Shown: positions 25,169 to 32,205 of the stretch, in pieces
Layout of the letters: the number at the start of each line of letters is the position of its first letter
Numbering within the stretch: the stretch's first letter is position 1
From: Erythrobacteraceae bacterium
GTDB lineage: Bacteria; Pseudomonadota; Alphaproteobacteria; Sphingomonadales; Sphingomonadaceae
NCBI GenBank assembly: GCA_027489095.1
Contig: JAIYAL010000142.1
Coordinates: 1-54,216 of the forward strand
Direction of reading: 5' to 3'
DNA: 54,216 bases
Translations under genes and position numbers: made by a program
The notes under the pieces: model-generated
What the model was told of the DNA's origin: nothing
What the model saw: only the letters and a program-made list of their open reading frames with translations
The model's database searches: none

Positions 25169-25627
25169 TCAGTCGTCACGCGAGACCTTCTCACGGCGTT
25201 CGTGGGCTTCTTGCGCCTCGACCGTCATGGTGGCGACCGGCCGCGCGATCAGTCGCCTGAGGCCGATCGGGTCGCCGGTGACCTCGCAATAGCCGTATTC
25301 GCCCGAATCGATCCGGCGCAGCGCCGCATCGATCTTGGAAACCAGCTTTCGCTGACGGTCGCGGGTGCGCAGTTCGATACCCCAGTCGGTCTCGCTCGAG
25401 GCGCGGTCGGTGAGGTCGGCTTCGCGGATCGGACCGTCTTGCAGCGATTGCAGCGTCTGCCCGGCGGCGGAATGGATCGAGCGCTTCCATTCAAGCAGCA
25501 GCATCCGGAAATAGGCCTGCTGGCGCTCGTTCATGTACTCCTCGTCCTCGCTCGGCACATATTCCGGAGCGAGGAGCCGTTTGGCTTTTTCAAGGATATC
25601 AATGTCGTCAGACGCGGTGGTTGGCAT
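25169..25627 (-). CDS. dksA: RNA polymerase-binding transcription factor DksA
   Basis: 152 residues from the ATG at 25627; a TTG lies one codon earlier but is not needed. The coiled-coil tip motif D71-x2-D74-R-A76 that reaches into the RNA polymerase secondary channel is intact. The C-terminal finger GEYGYCEVTGDPIGLRRLIARPVATM holds a single Cys (C114) where the enterobacterial protein has four, so no zinc site can form. Alphaproteobacterial homologues often show such loss. It mediates, with ppGpp, the stringent response. Confidence 0.93.
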   Translation of the reverse strand: MPTTASDDIDILEKAKRLLAPEYVPSEDEEYMNERQQAYFRMLLLEWKRSIHSAAGQTLQSLQDGPIREADLTDRASSETDWGIELRTRDRQRKLVSKIDAALRRIDSGEYGYCEVTGDPIGLRRLIARPVATMTVEAQEAHERREKVSRDD

Positions 25628-25902
25628 CAAGCTCTCTCATCCCATGAGCCGCTGGGAAGACCATCGCGTCCTGACACCTGAATATTTTCATTGGCTCACT
25701 TGGTCCCAGCAAGCTGAAGCAATGCGCCGCCTATAGGCACTGCCCCAGAGGCGCACAAGCGGGTTTGGCAAAGCCTTGGGGGCAAACGATCCCCGCTGCG
25801 GCAGCCGGAACGGCGTTAACCAATTCTTGACCATAAATGCCGCACTTCTCCGATCACGGAAGGTCGCCTGGTGGGTGACCGGGTGAGTGAGGGGACTACA
25901 TC

Positions 25903-26232
25903 ATGACCATCATCGCGATCGCTGCGAAACAGGACAATGTTTCACGCGAAACATCGGCCGAGAGCCCGCTTGGGGCATGGCTAACGGAGGCTAGCCGGGG
26001 TCAAGCAGCAGCCTGCTTCGACCTGGGCGTGGCCTTTTCGACGGGTAGCAGCGGCGCGCCGTGCGATCTGATCGAAGCGCACAAGTGGTTCAACCTCGCC
26101 GCCGCGCGCGGCCATGAGGATGCTGCCAACTGCCGCGCCGACATCTCCGAGGAAATGACCGCCCGCGAAATCGCTGAAGCCCAGCGCCGCGCCCGTCAGT
26201 GGCTTGCCGAGGGCCGGTTGCGCGCGGCCTGA
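25903..26232 (+). CDS. Sel1-like repeat protein
   Basis: 109 residues. A Sel1/TPR-like pair of helices is visible: RGQAAACFDLGVAFSTGSSGAPCDLIEAHKWFNLAAARGHEDAANCRADI, close to the Sel1 consensus, in a short cytoplasmic protein with no signal peptide. The tail (REIAEAQRRARQWLAE) is helical. Such repeats mediate protein contacts. The N-terminal coding region carries a parS-like sequence (25938-25953), which gives the residues NVSRET. The upstream 275 bases to dksA show no strong promoter. Confidence 0.82.
   Translation: MTIIAIAAKQDNVSRETSAESPLGAWLTEASRGQAAACFDLGVAFSTGSSGAPCDLIEAHKWFNLAAARGHEDAANCRADISEEMTAREIAEAQRRARQWLAEGRLRAA
25938..25953. other. parS-like site with one central mismatch
   Basis: TGTTTCACGCGAAACA differs from the parS consensus at one position (T to C, position 10), which breaks the palindrome at the centre. 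It lies within the Sel1-like coding sequence, 21 kb from the perfect parS. The altered position is near the centre of the site, where ParB discriminates, so binding may be reduced. Confidence 0.45.
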
Positions 26233-26244
26233 ACGCCAAACGGT

Positions 26245-27399
26245 TCAGCTTTCCTTCCTGAACGGCGTGCGCGAGCCGAGGTAGAGCTGGTCGCTCGCCA
26301 CCCCCGCCCGTTCGCGTTCGAGGAAATCGCCGACCGCCGAGCGGAAGCCCGGATCGGCGATCCAGTGCGCCGACCACGTCTGCACCGGCTCGTAACCGCG
26401 GGCCAGCTTGTGTCCGCCCTGCGCGCCCGCCTCAACCCGTGACAGGCCCCGCGCGATCGCGATGTCGATCGCCTGATAATAGCACAGCTCGAAATGCAGG
26501 AAGCGCACCTCGCGCGTGCAGCCCCAGTAGCGCCCGTAGAGCGCGTCCTTGCCCACGAAATTGAGCGCCCCCGCAATCGCCTCATCGCCGTCATAGGCGA
26601 GGATCAGCACGATCCGTGTCCCCATCCGCTTGCCCAGCAGGCTGAAGGCCTCGCGGGTGAGATAGGGGCTCCCCCATTTGCGCTGCCCCGTGTCCTGGTA
26701 GAACACCCAGAAGGCGTCCCAGTGCTCCTCACGGATTTCGCTGCCGGTAAGGTGCCGGATGGTGAGGCCGCCGGTGGCCGCTGCGCGCTCTTTGCGCAGG
26801 TCCTTGCGCTTCCTCGATGAAAGCGCCGCGAGGAAATCCTCGAAGCTCGCATAATCGCGGTTGAACCAATGGAACTGGATGTCCGAGCGCGGCATCCAGC
26901 CGCCAGCTTCGAACAGCGGCAATTGCGCAGGCTCGATGAAGGTGGCGTGGGCGCTCGACATCTTGTTCTGCAGGCACACGGCCTCGGCGCCTTTCAGCAG
27001 ATGCGGCGCGTGGCTCGGGTCGGACAGCAGCAGGCGCGGGCCTGTCGCCGGGGTGAAGGGCGCGGCGATCTGGAGCTTGGGATAATAGCGCCCGCCCGCG
27101 CGGTGCCAGGCATCCGCCCACGCATGGTCAAAGACATATTCGCCCTGCGAATGACCCTTGGCATAAGACGGCATCGCGGCGAGCAGCGCTCCGGCCTCGT
27201 CCGTGATGGCGATGGGTGCAGGCTCCCATCCGGTGCCGGGGCCCACGCTCCCGGATTCCTCCATCGCGGTCAGGAATTCGTGAGAGACGAAGGGATTGTC
27301 ATTCCCGCCAAGCGCGTTCCACTCATCGCGGTCAAAGCTGCCAACCGAGGAGGCGATCCGGACGGTGAGTTCGCGCCCCTGTTCGTCCTGGGCGCTCAC
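26245..27399 (-). CDS. FemAB-like GNAT-fold N-acyltransferase (COG3146 type)
   Basis: 384 residues from the GTG at 27399, which overlaps the stop of the upstream gdpD-like gene (GTGA); the longer open frame upstream is an artefact of that gene. The family pattern is seen in WNALGGNDNPFVSHEFLTAMEESGSVG, the PYAKGHSQGEYVFDHAWADA-like segment, SSRKRKDLRKERAA, and AIAGALNFVGKDALYGRYWGC with HFELCYYQAIDIAI. Members are annotated as peptidoglycan biosynthesis/recognition proteins and may transfer acyl groups. The exact role is unknown. Confidence 0.85.
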   Translation of the reverse strand: MSAQDEQGRELTVRIASSVGSFDRDEWNALGGNDNPFVSHEFLTAMEESGSVGPGTGWEPAPIAITDEAGALLAAMPSYAKGHSQGEYVFDHAWADAWHRAGGRYYPKLQIAAPFTPATGPRLLLSDPSHAPHLLKGAEAVCLQNKMSSAHATFIEPAQLPLFEAGGWMPRSDIQFHWFNRDYASFEDFLAALSSRKRKDLRKERAAATGGLTIRHLTGSEIREEHWDAFWVFYQDTGQRKWGSPYLTREAFSLLGKRMGTRIVLILAYDGDEAIAGALNFVGKDALYGRYWGCTREVRFLHFELCYYQAIDIAIARGLSRVEAGAQGGHKLARGYEPVQTWSAHWIADPGFRSAVGDFLERERAGVASDQLYLGSRTPFRKES

Positions 27400-28124
27400 G
27401 CCAGCCCTGCCCCTTCGGCAATCAGCGCATCGGCATGGGCAAGGCCCGCCGCGCGGGTTTCGGGCGATCGGACGGTCCATGTCAGCAGTGGACGGCCCTG
27501 CGCACGCCATGCCGCCGCTTCGGGGCGCGTGAGGTCGCGCACGTCGATGGCGAGGAAATCGGGCTGCGCCTCGGCGAGCGCGGCGGGATCGCGCCACACG
27601 CCTTCGAAGCCGTTCTCGAAGGAATCCGTGCCGACCAATCCACGCAAGACCGCAGGAGCGTTCTCTGTGAACCAAATCGGTACACGGGGATCAAAACTCA
27701 TCACCGCAACGGCACCCGCATAGGTATCGAGCAGCCATGCGACAGAGGCGCACGTCCATTCGACGTCATAGCCCGGCAAGGACTTGATCTCGATCAGCAG
27801 CGGCACCCGGCCCGCCACCATCTCAAGGAAGGTCGCGAGCCTGACCGGACGCTGATCGGTTCCGAGCAGGCGCAACGCTTCGAGTTCGCCGGCGGCCCGG
27901 TCTGCGGTTTGCCCTGTCTCGCCGGTAAGGCGTTCGAGTTCCCAGTCGTGGAACACGATCGGGTGATCGTCGCGACTGCGTTGAATGTCGCACTCGATCC
28001 CCATTTCGCGCGCAATGGCGCCTTCGGCTGCCGCCAGCGAGTTCTCCGGCACGCCCTCCTTGTGGAGCCCGCGGTGGGCATATTCCCAGCCGGTCAGCCA
28101 GTCGGGAATCGGGCGCGGCGTCAT
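27396..28124 (-). CDS. glycerophosphodiester phosphodiesterase
   Basis: 242 residues. The TIM-barrel GDPD signature is intact: H17-R18-G19, E27-N28, the metal ligands E44 and D46 in IECDIQ, and H59-D60 in VFHDWELERLTG. There is no signal peptide, so it is cytoplasmic, and hydrolyses glycerophosphodiesters to glycerol-3-phosphate and an alcohol. It overlaps by four bases both the RidA gene before it and the GNAT gene after it, marking a translationally coupled run. Confidence 0.93.
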   Translation of the reverse strand: MTPRPIPDWLTGWEYAHRGLHKEGVPENSLAAAEGAIAREMGIECDIQRSRDDHPIVFHDWELERLTGETGQTADRAAGELEALRLLGTDQRPVRLATFLEMVAGRVPLLIEIKSLPGYDVEWTCASVAWLLDTYAGAVAVMSFDPRVPIWFTENAPAVLRGLVGTDSFENGFEGVWRDPAALAEAQPDFLAIDVRDLTRPEAAAWRAQGRPLLTWTVRSPETRAAGLAHADALIAEGAGLA

Positions 28125-28576
28125 GCCTTGAGCGCGACCACCGCATCGACCTCGACCGCCGCGCCGCGCGGCAGAGCGGGCACGCCGACCGCAGCGCGCG
28201 CGTGCTTGCCGGCATCGCCGAACACCTGCTCCATCAGGTCAGAGGCGCCATTGGCGACTTCGGGCTGGTCGGTGAAATCTGCGGTGCAGTTGATGAAGGC
28301 GCCAAGCTTGACGATGCGTTCGACCCGCTCGAGCAGCCCAGCCGCTTCCAACTGGGCGACGATCATCAACGCGCAGGCGCGCGCGGCAGCCTGTCCGGCT
28401 TCGACGCTCACGTCGTCACCCAACCGGCCCTTGACCACCGCGCCCTCGACGAAGGGCAGCTGGCCGGAGACATGGGCAAAGCCACCATGCACCACCACCG
28501 GTACATAGCTCGCCACCGGCGCAGCGGCCTTGGGCAGGGTGATGCCGAGTTCGGCGAGTTTTGCAGCGACAGTCAT
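28121..28576 (-). CDS. RidA family protein (reactive enamine/imine deaminase type)
   Basis: 151 residues from the ATG at 28576, two bases after the HAD gene stop. The YjgF/RidA fold is recognised by LAELGITLPKAAAPVASYVPVVVHGGFAHVSGQLPF and the C-terminal HARAAVGVPALPRGAAVEVDAVVAL. The sequence belongs to the longer RidA subgroup rather than the archetype, so deaminase activity on 2-aminoacrylate is likely but not certain. It lies in a five-gene minus-strand run. Confidence 0.9.
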   Translation of the reverse strand: MTVAAKLAELGITLPKAAAPVASYVPVVVHGGFAHVSGQLPFVEGAVVKGRLGDDVSVEAGQAAARACALMIVAQLEAAGLLERVERIVKLGAFINCTADFTDQPEVANGASDLMEQVFGDAGKHARAAVGVPALPRGAAVEVDAVVALKA

Positions 28577-28578
28577 GT

Positions 28579-29199
28579 TCAATTCTCCAGTCGTTCGAGC
28601 AGCCACGGCAGGGCCTCGTCCCAGCGATCAATCCGGGCTTCGGCGTGGCCTGCCTTGTGGGCGCAATCAATCGCGTGGGCGATCATCGGTTCGCCGCACA
28701 GGTGCAGACGCGTCACGTCCGGTGTGATCTCGGCGACCGAGGCATGGTGCTGGGCGAGATCGTCGATGAACACGGCGCGGGTGGGCGCATATTCGTCGAT
28801 GATCGCCTTCAGCGCCGGGCCTTTGGGGCCCTGATTGGTGAACACGCGGGCGTTGATGCCGACCGCGGCGAGCTGCTGGGCGCGCTTTTCGCGGCGTTCG
28901 TCGACGAGGTTCGTCAGGATCACGACATCGGCCTTTTCGGCGAGGGTGTTGATCCCCTCCACCGCGCCGGCAATCGGTTTCTGCGAATCCATCTCGGTGT
29001 CGAAAAAGCGTCCAAGCATCTTCCAGATATCGGGCGGGGCGAGCAGTTCGCCGCTGGCCTGCCAGCGCAGCGCTTCGGCGAAGTTGTGGCCTTCGAGGTT
29101 GAAGGCGACGCCCTGGCTTGCCGCCAGCCAGTCCTTGAAGGGCGCAACCATGTGCAACAGCACTTCGTCGCAGTCCGAGATGATCAGGGGGCGGGTCAT
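28579..29199 (-). CDS. HAD-superfamily hydrolase
   Basis: 206 residues. HAD motif I is DCDEVLL (nucleophile D9, D11), motif II is VILTNLVDE, and motif IV is AVFIDDLAQHH. The cap insertion lies after motif I (GVAFNLEGHNFAEALRW). It is likely a phosphatase of unknown substrate. It overlaps the DUF3572 gene start region by four bases (its ATG at 29199 sits in the upstream stop) and precedes ridA by two bases. Confidence 0.87.
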   Translation of the reverse strand: MTRPLIISDCDEVLLHMVAPFKDWLAASQGVAFNLEGHNFAEALRWQASGELLAPPDIWKMLGRFFDTEMDSQKPIAGAVEGINTLAEKADVVILTNLVDERREKRAQQLAAVGINARVFTNQGPKGPALKAIIDEYAPTRAVFIDDLAQHHASVAEITPDVTRLHLCGEPMIAHAIDCAHKAGHAEARIDRWDEALPWLLERLEN

Positions 29200-29405
29200 G
29201 ACAACAAGGCGTCCTTGGCGGCGACCAGTTCCTCCGGGGTGACGGCGAGCGCCTCAGCGGCGCGGATCAGGTCTGGTTCGTGATTGGCGAGGAATTCGAG
29301 CGCCGATGCGAGGATCATGGGATCACCGAGGCCGCTGCGCAGAGAATCGGCATCGAGGCCAGTGAGTTCAAGGTAGCGCCCCGCCCGGTCTTCGCTTTCC
29401 AGCAC
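29196..29405 (-). CDS. DUF3572 family protein (start uncertain)
   Basis: At least 69 residues: RYLELTGLDADSLRSGLGDPMILASALEFLANHEPDLIRAAEAL matches DUF3572. The GTG at 29405 is the first usual start, but the residues before it in the same frame (NPQVLALAALGW, codons up to about 29441) also match the family, and the frame stays open to a TAA at 29493-29495 without any ATG, GTG or TTG. A CTG (29423) or ATC (29471, preceded by AAGGACAGG) start is therefore possible. It is divergent from divK, a neighbourhood known from other alphaproteobacteria. Confidence 0.75.
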   Translation of the reverse strand: MLESEDRAGRYLELTGLDADSLRSGLGDPMILASALEFLANHEPDLIRAAEALAVTPEELVAAKDALLS

Positions 29406-29525
29406 CCAGCCGAGCGCCGCCAGCGCGAGTACCTGCGGATTTGCGGGCTCGGATGGGGGGTGAAGCGGGATTGTCCTGTCCTTCGGGCAAGGTTAATCGT
29501 AAGGCGGGCGAATGCGGGGCGAGCA

Positions 29526-29888
29526 GTGACAAAGCGGATCATGGTTGTCGAGGACAATGACCTCAACAGGAAATTGTTCTGTGACGTCTTGCGCGCGAAC
29601 GGTTTCGAGGTTGAGCCGGTGGCCGATGGCAATCTGGTGCTGCAAACCGCGCGCGACGTTGCGCCCGATCTGATCATCATGGACATCCAGCTGGGCGGCA
29701 TCTCGGGCGTCGATCTGATCGAAGCTGCCAAGCGCGACCGCAGGCTCGCCGGGATCCCCGTGCTCGCCGTGACCGCCTTCGCGGCGAAAGGCGATGAAGA
29801 ACGCATCCGTGCGGCGGGGGCGGAGGGGTATCTGTCGAAGCCGGTGTCGATCGGACCATTCATGAGCGCGGTGAACGCGCTGGTGTGA
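29526..29888 (+). CDS. divK: single-domain response regulator DivK
   Basis: 120 residues from the GTG at 29526; the open frame upstream runs into the divergent DUF3572 gene. A receiver domain only: acidic pocket E9-D10, phosphoacceptor D53 (IIMDIQLGG), T83 (VTAFA) and K105 (YLSKP). Length and residues agree with Caulobacter DivK, which links PleC/DivJ kinases to DivL-CckA-CtrA control of the cell cycle. No kinase gene is next to it. Confidence 0.92.
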   Translation: MTKRIMVVEDNDLNRKLFCDVLRANGFEVEPVADGNLVLQTARDVAPDLIIMDIQLGGISGVDLIEAAKRDRRLAGIPVLAVTAFAAKGDEERIRAAGAEGYLSKPVSIGPFMSAVNALV

Positions 29889-30009
29889 GCGGCGCGGACT
29901 GGGCCCCGCGCGGCGGCGAAAGCTTGACAAGCTGCATCATCCGCCGCTTTGCAAACGTAGTACCCGGCTAAGGCCCGTCCGACCACCGATCCCAAGAAAG
30001 CACCGCGCC

Positions 30010-30252
30010 ATGACCCCCGCAGACGTCGATGATCGTATCCGCACCCTCGTCGAGCCCTTCAACAAGAAGGGTGTCGCCATAGAGGACGCGACCACCTTCG
30101 CGGGCGATCTCGAATTCGACAGCCTCACTGTGATGGATTTTGTCGCAGAGATCGAAGACGAGTTCGATGTGATCATCTCGATGAACCAGCAGGCCGAGAT
30201 CGAAAACTGGGGCCAGCTCGTCGCGGCAGTCCACAAGCTGCAGGATAGCTGA
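30010..30252 (+). CDS. acyl carrier protein dedicated to sphingolipid synthesis
   Basis: 80 residues. The phosphopantetheine attachment site is Ser38 in EFDSLTVMDF; three acidic helices surround it (VDDRIRTLVEPF, VMDFVAEIEDEFDV, NWGQLVAAVHKL). It lies 14 bases before the serine palmitoyltransferase gene. In Sphingomonas-type and other sphingolipid producers such a special ACP delivers the acyl thioester to the transferase; that role is inferred from position. Confidence 0.92.
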   Translation: MTPADVDDRIRTLVEPFNKKGVAIEDATTFAGDLEFDSLTVMDFVAEIEDEFDVIISMNQQAEIENWGQLVAAVHKLQDS

Positions 30253-30266
30253 TAAGGGCCTCCGTT

Positions 30267-31493
30267 ATGACTGAAACGCTCGCTCCCGCCCATACTGTCG
30301 ACCTGCTGTCGAAGTTCGATCCGATCATCCAGACCCGCGAGGCACTGCTCGCTGCCGGGGTGGAAGATCCGTTCAACCTTGTGATGGACCAAGTGCTCTC
30401 ACCCACCCGCGCAATCTGCAACGGGCGTGACACGATCCTGCTGGGCACCTACAACTACATGGGCATGACCTTCGATCCTGACGTGATCGAGGCGGGCAAG
30501 CGGGCGATGGAGGAGTTCGGCGCCGGCACCACCGGCAGCCGCGTGCTCAATGGCACCTTCCGCGACCACCGCGATGTCGAAACGGCGCTGCGTGAATTCT
30601 ACGGGATGGACCACGCGATGGTCTTTTCGACCGGCTACCAGGCCAATCTCGGGATCATCTCGACGCTGGCGGGCAAGGGCGATTACATCATCCTCGACAT
30701 CGACAGCCACGCCTCGATCTGGGATGGCTGTGCGATGGGCAACGCCGAGGTCGTGCCGTTCAAGCACAACGACGTCGAGGCATTGGAAAAGCGTCTCAAG
30801 CGCATCCCGGAAGGCGCGGGCAAGCTGGTCGTGCTCGAGGGCGTGTACTCGATGATGGGCGACGTCGCCCCGCTCAAGGAAATGGTGCGCGTTTCCAAGG
30901 AAAACGGCGCGATGGTGCTGGTCGACGAGGCGCATTCGATGGGCTTTATCGGCGAGCACGGCCGCGGCGTCGCCGAGGAACAGGGCGTGATGGATGATGT
31001 CGATTTCATCATCGGCACCTTCTCCAAGAGCGTCGGCACGGTCGGCGGTTTCTGCGTCTCCAACCACCCGAAGTTCGAAGTGATGCGCCTCGTGTGCCGG
31101 CCTTACGTCTTCACCGCCGCGCTGCCGCCCGCGGTGATGGCGAGCTCGGCCACCTCGATCCGCAAGCTGATGCATGGCGGGAACAAGCGCGCGCATCTGT
31201 GGGAGAACAGCCGCACGCTCCACAAGGGCCTGCGCGATCTCGGCTTCAAGCTCGGCACCGAAACCCCGCAGAGCGCGATCATCGCGGTGATCATGCCCGA
31301 TCTGGAGCGCGGTGCGATGATGTGGGAGGCGCTCCTCAAGGAAGGCCTCTACGTCAACCTCGCGCGCCCCCCGGCGACCCCGGCGGGCATGACCCTGCTG
31401 CGCTGCTCGCTGTGCGCGGAGCACACCGCTGAGCAGGTGCAGACCATCCTCGGCATGTTCGAGCGGGCGGGCAAGGCCATCGCGATTATCTGA
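30267..31493 (+). CDS. spt: serine palmitoyltransferase
   Basis: 408 residues, close in length and sequence pattern to soluble Sphingomonas SPT. PLP fold type I alpha-oxoamine synthase: NYMGMTFDPDV, GAGTTGSRVLNGTFRDH, H148 (DIDSHAS) stacking on PLP, D220 and H223 (LVDEAHSMG), and Schiff-base Lys254 (TFSKSVGTVGGF). It condenses serine with palmitoyl-CoA or acyl-ACP to 3-ketodihydrosphingosine, the first step of sphingolipid synthesis. The enzyme is cytoplasmic. Co-transcribed with the ACP gene. Its presence is the main taxonomic clue to Sphingomonadales. Confidence 0.95.
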   Translation: MTETLAPAHTVDLLSKFDPIIQTREALLAAGVEDPFNLVMDQVLSPTRAICNGRDTILLGTYNYMGMTFDPDVIEAGKRAMEEFGAGTTGSRVLNGTFRDHRDVETALREFYGMDHAMVFSTGYQANLGIISTLAGKGDYIILDIDSHASIWDGCAMGNAEVVPFKHNDVEALEKRLKRIPEGAGKLVVLEGVYSMMGDVAPLKEMVRVSKENGAMVLVDEAHSMGFIGEHGRGVAEEQGVMDDVDFIIGTFSKSVGTVGGFCVSNHPKFEVMRLVCRPYVFTAALPPAVMASSATSIRKLMHGGNKRAHLWENSRTLHKGLRDLGFKLGTETPQSAIIAVIMPDLERGAMMWEALLKEGLYVNLARPPATPAGMTLLRCSLCAEHTAEQVQTILGMFERAGKAIAII

Positions 31494-31600
31494 TCCGTCG
31501 CGGCGGGCCTGCCTTTTCCTTCATTCGTTCAATTGATCGTCACAACCCCGTTCACGGCGCGCATTCGCGCAGCCCGGAGACGCGATCACTTGGCCCCATT

Positions 31601-31619
31601 AATAACCAATTCGGTTATT
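31601..31619. promoter_or_regulatory. operator-like inverted repeat upstream of the GTA promoter
   Basis: AATAACC-AATTC-GGTTATT is a perfect inverted repeat with 7-bp arms and a 5-bp centre. It ends 5 bases before the -35 hexamer of the promoter at 31625, a usual place for an activator or repressor. The sequence is AT-rich against a GC-rich background. Its partner protein is unknown. Confidence 0.6.
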
Positions 31620-31624
31620 TTATC

Positions 31625-31653
31625 TTGACATCGTCACGCTCTTTGGTTAGAAA
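31625..31653 (+). promoter_or_regulatory. sigma70-type promoter for the GTA operon
   Basis: A perfect -35 hexamer TTGACA (31625-31630) is followed by exactly 17 bases and TAGAAA (31648-31653), which matches the -10 consensus at four of six positions. Transcription would begin near 31660. No other promoter of comparable quality lies upstream of the GTA genes. Confidence 0.65.
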
Positions 31654-31686
31654 GAGGCATAGTCGAGAAAATGCGAGTCGCCACAA

Positions 31687-31717
31687 GGCGGTGCCCCGGT
31701 CGGGGTGCCGCCTTTTT
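31687..31717 (+). terminator. intrinsic terminator in the GTA leader
   Basis: GGCGGTGCCC and GGGTGCCGCC pair fully in RNA (with two G-U pairs) around a six-base loop, followed by TTTTT. It lies only about 30 bases downstream of the predicted start site and 27 bases upstream of the first GTA gene, on the same strand. The upstream spt gene ends almost 200 bases earlier. It could act as a leader attenuator or close a small RNA of about 60 bases. Confidence 0.75.
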
Positions 31718-31743
31718 GCCGTCGGTCGCAGGGAGTGGTGGTC

Positions 31744-32205
31744 ATGTCCCGAAGCGCGCCTGCCGAAGCCGGCAGCAAGCCCCTCAATCAGGTCCCCAGC
31801 CGGCACTGGCGCAAGCGGTTCCTCGAAACGCTCGCGACCACCTCCAACGTCAACGCCGCTGCGCAGGCCGCCAAGGTAAGCCTCGCCCGTGCGTACGAGA
31901 CCCGCAGATCCGAGCCGGATTTCGCAACCGCCTGGCAAGCCGCCATCACTGACGGATACCTCAACCTCGAGCTGGAGGTTATCCGCCGCCTACGCGAGGG
32001 CGACCTCAAGACTGTGAACGGCGACAAGTTCGACTTCGCCAACGCCATCCGCCTGCTCGCCGCCCACCGCGATGGCGCGGGACGCGGGCAAAGCCACGTC
32101 CGCGACGTCAGCGCCGACGAAGTGCGCGCCTCGATCGATCGCAGGATCGAGGAGATCCGGCGGCGCGTGGCGCGGCAGAAGGCGGCGCAGGGGAGCGCGG
32201 CATGA
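31744..32205 (+). CDS. GTA terminase small subunit-like protein (gp1 position)
   Basis: 153 residues from the ATG at 31744 behind GGGAG. The central segment SNVNAAAQAAKVSLARAYETRRSEPDFATAWQAAI is a helix-turn-helix of the kind found in small terminases, followed by a helical tail ending in basic residues (RRIEEIRRRVARQK). In GTAs the small subunit has lost specific pac recognition, allowing packaging of random host DNA. Four-base ATGA overlap with the large subunit gene. Confidence 0.82.
   Translation: MSRSAPAEAGSKPLNQVPSRHWRKRFLETLATTSNVNAAAQAAKVSLARAYETRRSEPDFATAWQAAITDGYLNLELEVIRRLREGDLKTVNGDKFDFANAIRLLAAHRDGAGRGQSHVRDVSADEVRASIDRRIEEIRRRVARQKAAQGSAA

Noticed and set aside
29921..29953. 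Promoter with TTGACA (29924) and a small palindrome AGCTTGACAAGCT before the ACP gene
   Set aside because: The -35 is perfect but no acceptable -10 lies 16-18 bases downstream; kept as unproven.
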